Source of the DNA: Magnetococcales bacterium
GTDB lineage: Bacteria; Pseudomonadota; Magnetococcia; Magnetococcales; JADGAQ01
Assembly: GCA_015231925.1 (NCBI GenBank)
Contig: JADGAQ010000017.1
Coordinates: 1 to 36,289, forward strand
Length of the DNA stretch: 36,289 bases
Direction: 5' to 3'
Positions 33,803 through 36,289 of this stretch are shown one piece after another. Positions within the stretch are counted from its first letter, which is position 1. Each line of letters starts with the position of its first letter. Made by a program: the position numbers and the translations under genes. A model generated the notes under the pieces. The model had not been told where the DNA came from, made no database searches, and saw only the letters and a list, made by a program, of their open reading frames with translations.

Positions 33803-34504
33803 ATGACGGAGTGGGTTGCGAGCGCGTTGATCGTGATGGGGGCCGCCTTTCAGGGAGCCACGGGCTTCGGCTTCGCTCTGCTGGTCTCCCCTTGGATTGT
33901 CCTGTTGGCGCCCGAGTTGTTTCCAGGACCTTTGATGATGTGCAGTCTGTTGCTGACCTCGATGACCATCCTGCGGGATGGAATGGCCCTGGATCGGAAA
34001 AACATCCAGTACAGCCTTATTGGATACTTTCCGGGTCTTGTTATTGCGTCAGCCCTATTGATCTATATGGAAGGTCCCTATTTTTCCTATTTTTGCGGCA
34101 GCATGATCATTCTAAGCGCACTCCTGTCTTATTTCACGTTTTCCTTCGAACCACGGCCCGTTCTTGTCAGTCTGGCCGGAGCCTTCTCCGCCATTCTCAA
34201 TCTGACCACCACCATCGGGGGTCCACCCATGCTGCTGGTTTGGCAAAATTTACGCACCCAACCTCTTCGGGCTCAATTAGCCGCCTTTTTCATCGGCGGG
34301 GGCGTCCTTTCCATCACCACTTTGATATCCATACACCGCTTTGCCTGGAATGATTTCATTCATGGCCTGCAGCAGTTTCCATGGGTTGTTTTGGGGTTTC
34401 TTCTGTCGTTCCGGGTCGCACGACACCTCGATCAAAGCAGTATTCGCCCCCTGATCTTGACCGCCGCCGCAATAGGGGGCATGCTGATCCTTTTCAGAGC
34501 CTGA
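33803..34504 (+). CDS. TauE/SafE-family membrane permease
   Basis: This 233-residue, very hydrophobic protein has about seven or eight predicted membrane segments, for instance ALLVSPWIVLLAPELFPGPL, SMIILSALLSYFTF and AAIGGMLILF. The conserved FQGATGFGFALL loop near the N-terminus and LTTTIGGPPMLL in the middle are the repeated TauE/SafE motifs. The family exports sulfite, sulfoacetate or related organic anions. The start has GAGAGGGAA ahead. It is followed 28 bases later by prfC, so the two may share a transcript. The substrate cannot be read from the sequence. Confidence 0.82.
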   Translation: MTEWVASALIVMGAAFQGATGFGFALLVSPWIVLLAPELFPGPLMMCSLLLTSMTILRDGMALDRKNIQYSLIGYFPGLVIASALLIYMEGPYFSYFCGSMIILSALLSYFTFSFEPRPVLVSLAGAFSAILNLTTTIGGPPMLLVWQNLRTQPLRAQLAAFFIGGGVLSITTLISIHRFAWNDFIHGLQQFPWVVLGFLLSFRVARHLDQSSIRPLILTAAAIGGMLILFRA

Positions 34505-34532
34505 TTCAGGCAGCAACCTTCCGTTGGTAGCC

Positions 34533-36122
34533 ATGACGCCCCTGCAAGAACAGATTGCCCAGCGACGCACCTTTGCCATCATCTCCCACCCGGATGCGGG
34601 AAAAACCACCCTCACCGAAAAATTGTTGCTTTTCGGAGGGGCCATCCAACTGGCAGGCGCCGTAAAAACCCGCGGCCAACAGCGACGCGCCCGCTCCGAC
34701 TGGATGAAGGTCGAACAGGAGCGGGGCATCTCCGTCACCGTCTCCGTCATGACCTTCGGTTACGACGGCTTTGCCTTCAACCTGCTGGATACGCCGGGAC
34801 ACGAGGATTTCAGCGAAGACACCTACCGAACCCTCACCGCCGTCGACTCCGCCGTCATGGTCATCGACGCAGCCAAAGGCATCGAAACCCAGACTCGCAA
34901 ACTCTTCGAGGTTTGTCGATTGCGGGACATCCCCATCATCACCTTCATCAACAAACTCGACCGTGAAGGACGGGATCCCTTCGCCCTGCTGGAGCAAATC
35001 GAACACGAACTGGCGTTGGAAACCTCCCCCATCACCTGGCCGGTCGGCATGGGTCAGGATTTCCTCGGCTGTTACAACCTCCACTCCGACACCCTGCTGC
35101 TGATGGAGAAAAATCGGGAGCGGATCGGCGAGACGACCGCCATTTGCCACGGACTGGACGATGATCAGTTGAAACAGCACCTGCCCGCCCCCGCCCTGGC
35201 CAAATTGCAGGAAGAGGCCCACATGGTGCGGGAACTCTGCCATCCCTTCAAGCTGGAAGCCTTTCGTGCCGGACACCGCACCCCGGTCTTCTTTGGCAGC
35301 GCGTTGAACAATTTCGGGGTTCACGATCTGCTTTCGGGGTTGGGACGCTGGGCCCCGCCACCCCGTCCCCAACCGACAACGACTCGACAAATCCAGCCCG
35401 ACGAACCGGGGGTGTCGGCCTTCACCTTTAAGATTCAGGCCAACATGGATCCCAAACACCGGGATCGCATCGCCTTCGTGCGCATCTGTTCAGGCCATTT
35501 CCAGAGGGGTATGAAACTGCTCCATGTCCGAACCGGCAAACAGATGGTGATACACAATCCCCTGCTCTTTCTGGCGCAGGACCGGGAACGGGTGGAGGAT
35601 GCCTGGCCGGGGGACATCATCGGCATTCCCAACCATGGCGTTTTGCGTATCGGCGATACCCTGACCGAAGGCGAACCGTTGCAGTTCACCGGTATTCCGA
35701 GTTTTGCACCCGAGTTGTTGCGGCTGGTGAGAACCGATGATCCCATGCGGGCCAAGCATCTCGGCAGGACGTTGCAGCAATTGGGCGAAGAGGGTGCTGC
35801 GCGTGTTTTCAAGAAGCGGTTGGGGGGGGATTGGATCATCGGTGTGTTGGGAAATTTGCAATTCGAGGTACTGGCCGACCGGATTCGCACGGAATTCAAC
35901 ATTCCGGTGCATTACGAGGGAACGTCGCTATTCACGGCTCGTTGGGTGGAAGCGGACGATCCCCATGAATTGAAGCGCTTTCAGGATCAGAATCTTCCGG
36001 CCTTGGCCGACGACCATACGGAAGCGGTGGTCTTTCTGGCGAGAAACAGTTGGCATTTGGAAACAACACAGTCGGAATGGCCGAAACTGAAATTTCTGAA
36101 AACCAAGGAACAGACCAAATAG
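34533..36122 (+). CDS. prfC: Peptide chain release factor 3 (RF3)
   Basis: This 529-residue GTPase recycles RF1 and RF2 from the ribosome after peptide release. The G1 loop SHPDAGKTTLTEKLL begins near residue 20, followed by the ERGISVTVSVMTF switch, DTPGHEDF, and the base-recognising NKLD at about residue 140. The FVRICSGHF stretch belongs to domain 2, and the C-terminal region near LGNLQFEVLADRI is typical of RF3. ATG 34533 is used; an in-frame TTG at 34524 also reads, and no strong ribosome site is present for either. It is a housekeeping gene next to a permease. Confidence 0.95.
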   Translation: MTPLQEQIAQRRTFAIISHPDAGKTTLTEKLLLFGGAIQLAGAVKTRGQQRRARSDWMKVEQERGISVTVSVMTFGYDGFAFNLLDTPGHEDFSEDTYRTLTAVDSAVMVIDAAKGIETQTRKLFEVCRLRDIPIITFINKLDREGRDPFALLEQIEHELALETSPITWPVGMGQDFLGCYNLHSDTLLLMEKNRERIGETTAICHGLDDDQLKQHLPAPALAKLQEEAHMVRELCHPFKLEAFRAGHRTPVFFGSALNNFGVHDLLSGLGRWAPPPRPQPTTTRQIQPDEPGVSAFTFKIQANMDPKHRDRIAFVRICSGHFQRGMKLLHVRTGKQMVIHNPLLFLAQDRERVEDAWPGDIIGIPNHGVLRIGDTLTEGEPLQFTGIPSFAPELLRLVRTDDPMRAKHLGRTLQQLGEEGAARVFKKRLGGDWIIGVLGNLQFEVLADRIRTEFNIPVHYEGTSLFTARWVEADDPHELKRFQDQNLPALADDHTEAVVFLARNSWHLETTQSEWPKLKFLKTKEQTK

Positions 36123-36135
36123 CATTTTGAAATAC

Positions 36136-36168
36136 GGGTTTCCGGGAAGATTCTCTCTCCGGAAACCC
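36136..36168 (+). terminator. Terminator hairpin after prfC
   Basis: GGGTTTCCGG (36136-36145) pairs perfectly with CCGGAAACCC (36159-36168), a 10-bp stem with a 13-base loop, 14 bases past the prfC stop, followed by a short pyrimidine tail (TTCCTTTC). The tail is weaker than in classic terminators. Confidence 0.65.
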
Positions 36169-36250
36169 TTCCTTTCACGATTGACCATGCATACCCACGG
36201 ATTCCAAGCCCCCGGCCTTATTCCGTTTCTGTTCCATTTTTGCATTATTG

Positions 36251-36287
36251 CAGGGGTCTGGGGACCATCATGGTCCCCAGCAGGGGT
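36251..36287. repeat. 23-bp perfect palindrome with flanking direct repeats
   Basis: CTGGGGACCAT (36258-36268) and ATGGTCCCCAG (36270-36280) form 11-bp arms around one base. On each side stands CAGGGGT (36251-36257 and 36281-36287). It lies 90 bases past the prfC hairpin, at the window edge, and no gene reads through it. It could be a second, symmetrical terminator with a very tight loop, a protein-binding site, or a repeated extragenic palindrome unit. Confidence 0.6.
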
Positions 36288-36289
36288 TT

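Noticed and set aside
1-36289. CRISPR arrays, tRNA/rRNA genes, transposases, phage structural genes
   Set aside because: None was seen: no regularly spaced repeats, no cloverleaf-like sequence and no transposase or integrase motifs in either strand.

Overview
The window is about 36.3 kb of GC-rich, tightly packed bacterial DNA. Most genes overlap or sit within 60 bases of the next. The gene content fits Pseudomonadota: a class III polyhydroxyalkanoate (PHA) synthase pair PhaC/PhaE with PhaA, PhaB, PhaR and a phasin, a CheX-type chemotaxis protein, PrfC and TauE/SafE. Class III synthase together with PhaR/phasin control and large sugar gene sets would suit a deep-branching alphaproteobacterium-like lineage (for example Magnetococcia). 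That is inference; no rRNA or marker gene settles it.

Layout. (1) 1-288: an AT-rich leader unlike the rest, with one weak small reading frame. (2) 289-7695, plus strand: a four-gene unit of an LsrF-type thiolase/aldolase, an LsrE/Rpe-type epimerase, a fused class II aldolase/short-chain dehydrogenase, and a 1243-residue protein with ten helicase-associated (HA) repeats behind what looks like a dead SF2 helicase core. It ends at a strong hairpin shared with phaC. (3) 7782-13498, minus strand: the PHA locus phaA-phaB, phaR, phasin, phaE-phaC. Two matching palindromes flank the phasin promoter and are probable PhaR operators. (4) 13743-14702, plus strand: a UDP-glucuronate decarboxylase. (5) 33671 down to 14725, minus strand: 22 genes with no gap above 60 bases. 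The upstream 16 (pseB to the inositol-phosphatase-like gene) look like biosynthesis of an unusual surface sugar. They include a PseB-type dehydratase, two Gfo/Idh dehydrogenases, an acetyltransferase, an acyl carrier protein, a FabG-like reductase, an acyl-AMP ligase, LuxE- and LuxC-type acyl-reduction enzymes, a deacetylase, an HpaI-type aldolase broken by one amber codon, a KdsB-type cytidylyltransferase, a divergent methyltransferase-like protein, a GmhA-like isomerase, a 2-hydroxyacid dehydrogenase and a phosphatase. The last six genes are an SH3-domain protein, an M48 protease, a DUF349-like coiled-coil protein, alanine dehydrogenase, a CheX-like protein and a small Cys/Trp-rich protein. 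(6) 33803-36122, plus strand: a TauE/SafE permease and prfC, followed by a terminator and a 23-bp perfect palindrome at the right edge.

How the genes may work together. The isomerase, aldolase, phosphatase and CMP-transferase have the same logic as the Kdo route (isomerise, add a pyruvate unit, dephosphorylate, activate with CTP) but use different enzyme families. The ligase/ACP/FabG-like/LuxE/LuxC genes could activate an acyl group and reduce it to an aldehyde. No luxAB luciferase genes are present, so light emission is not indicated. The sugar/acyl-reduction operon and the pseudo-helicase are the best candidates here for undescribed biology.
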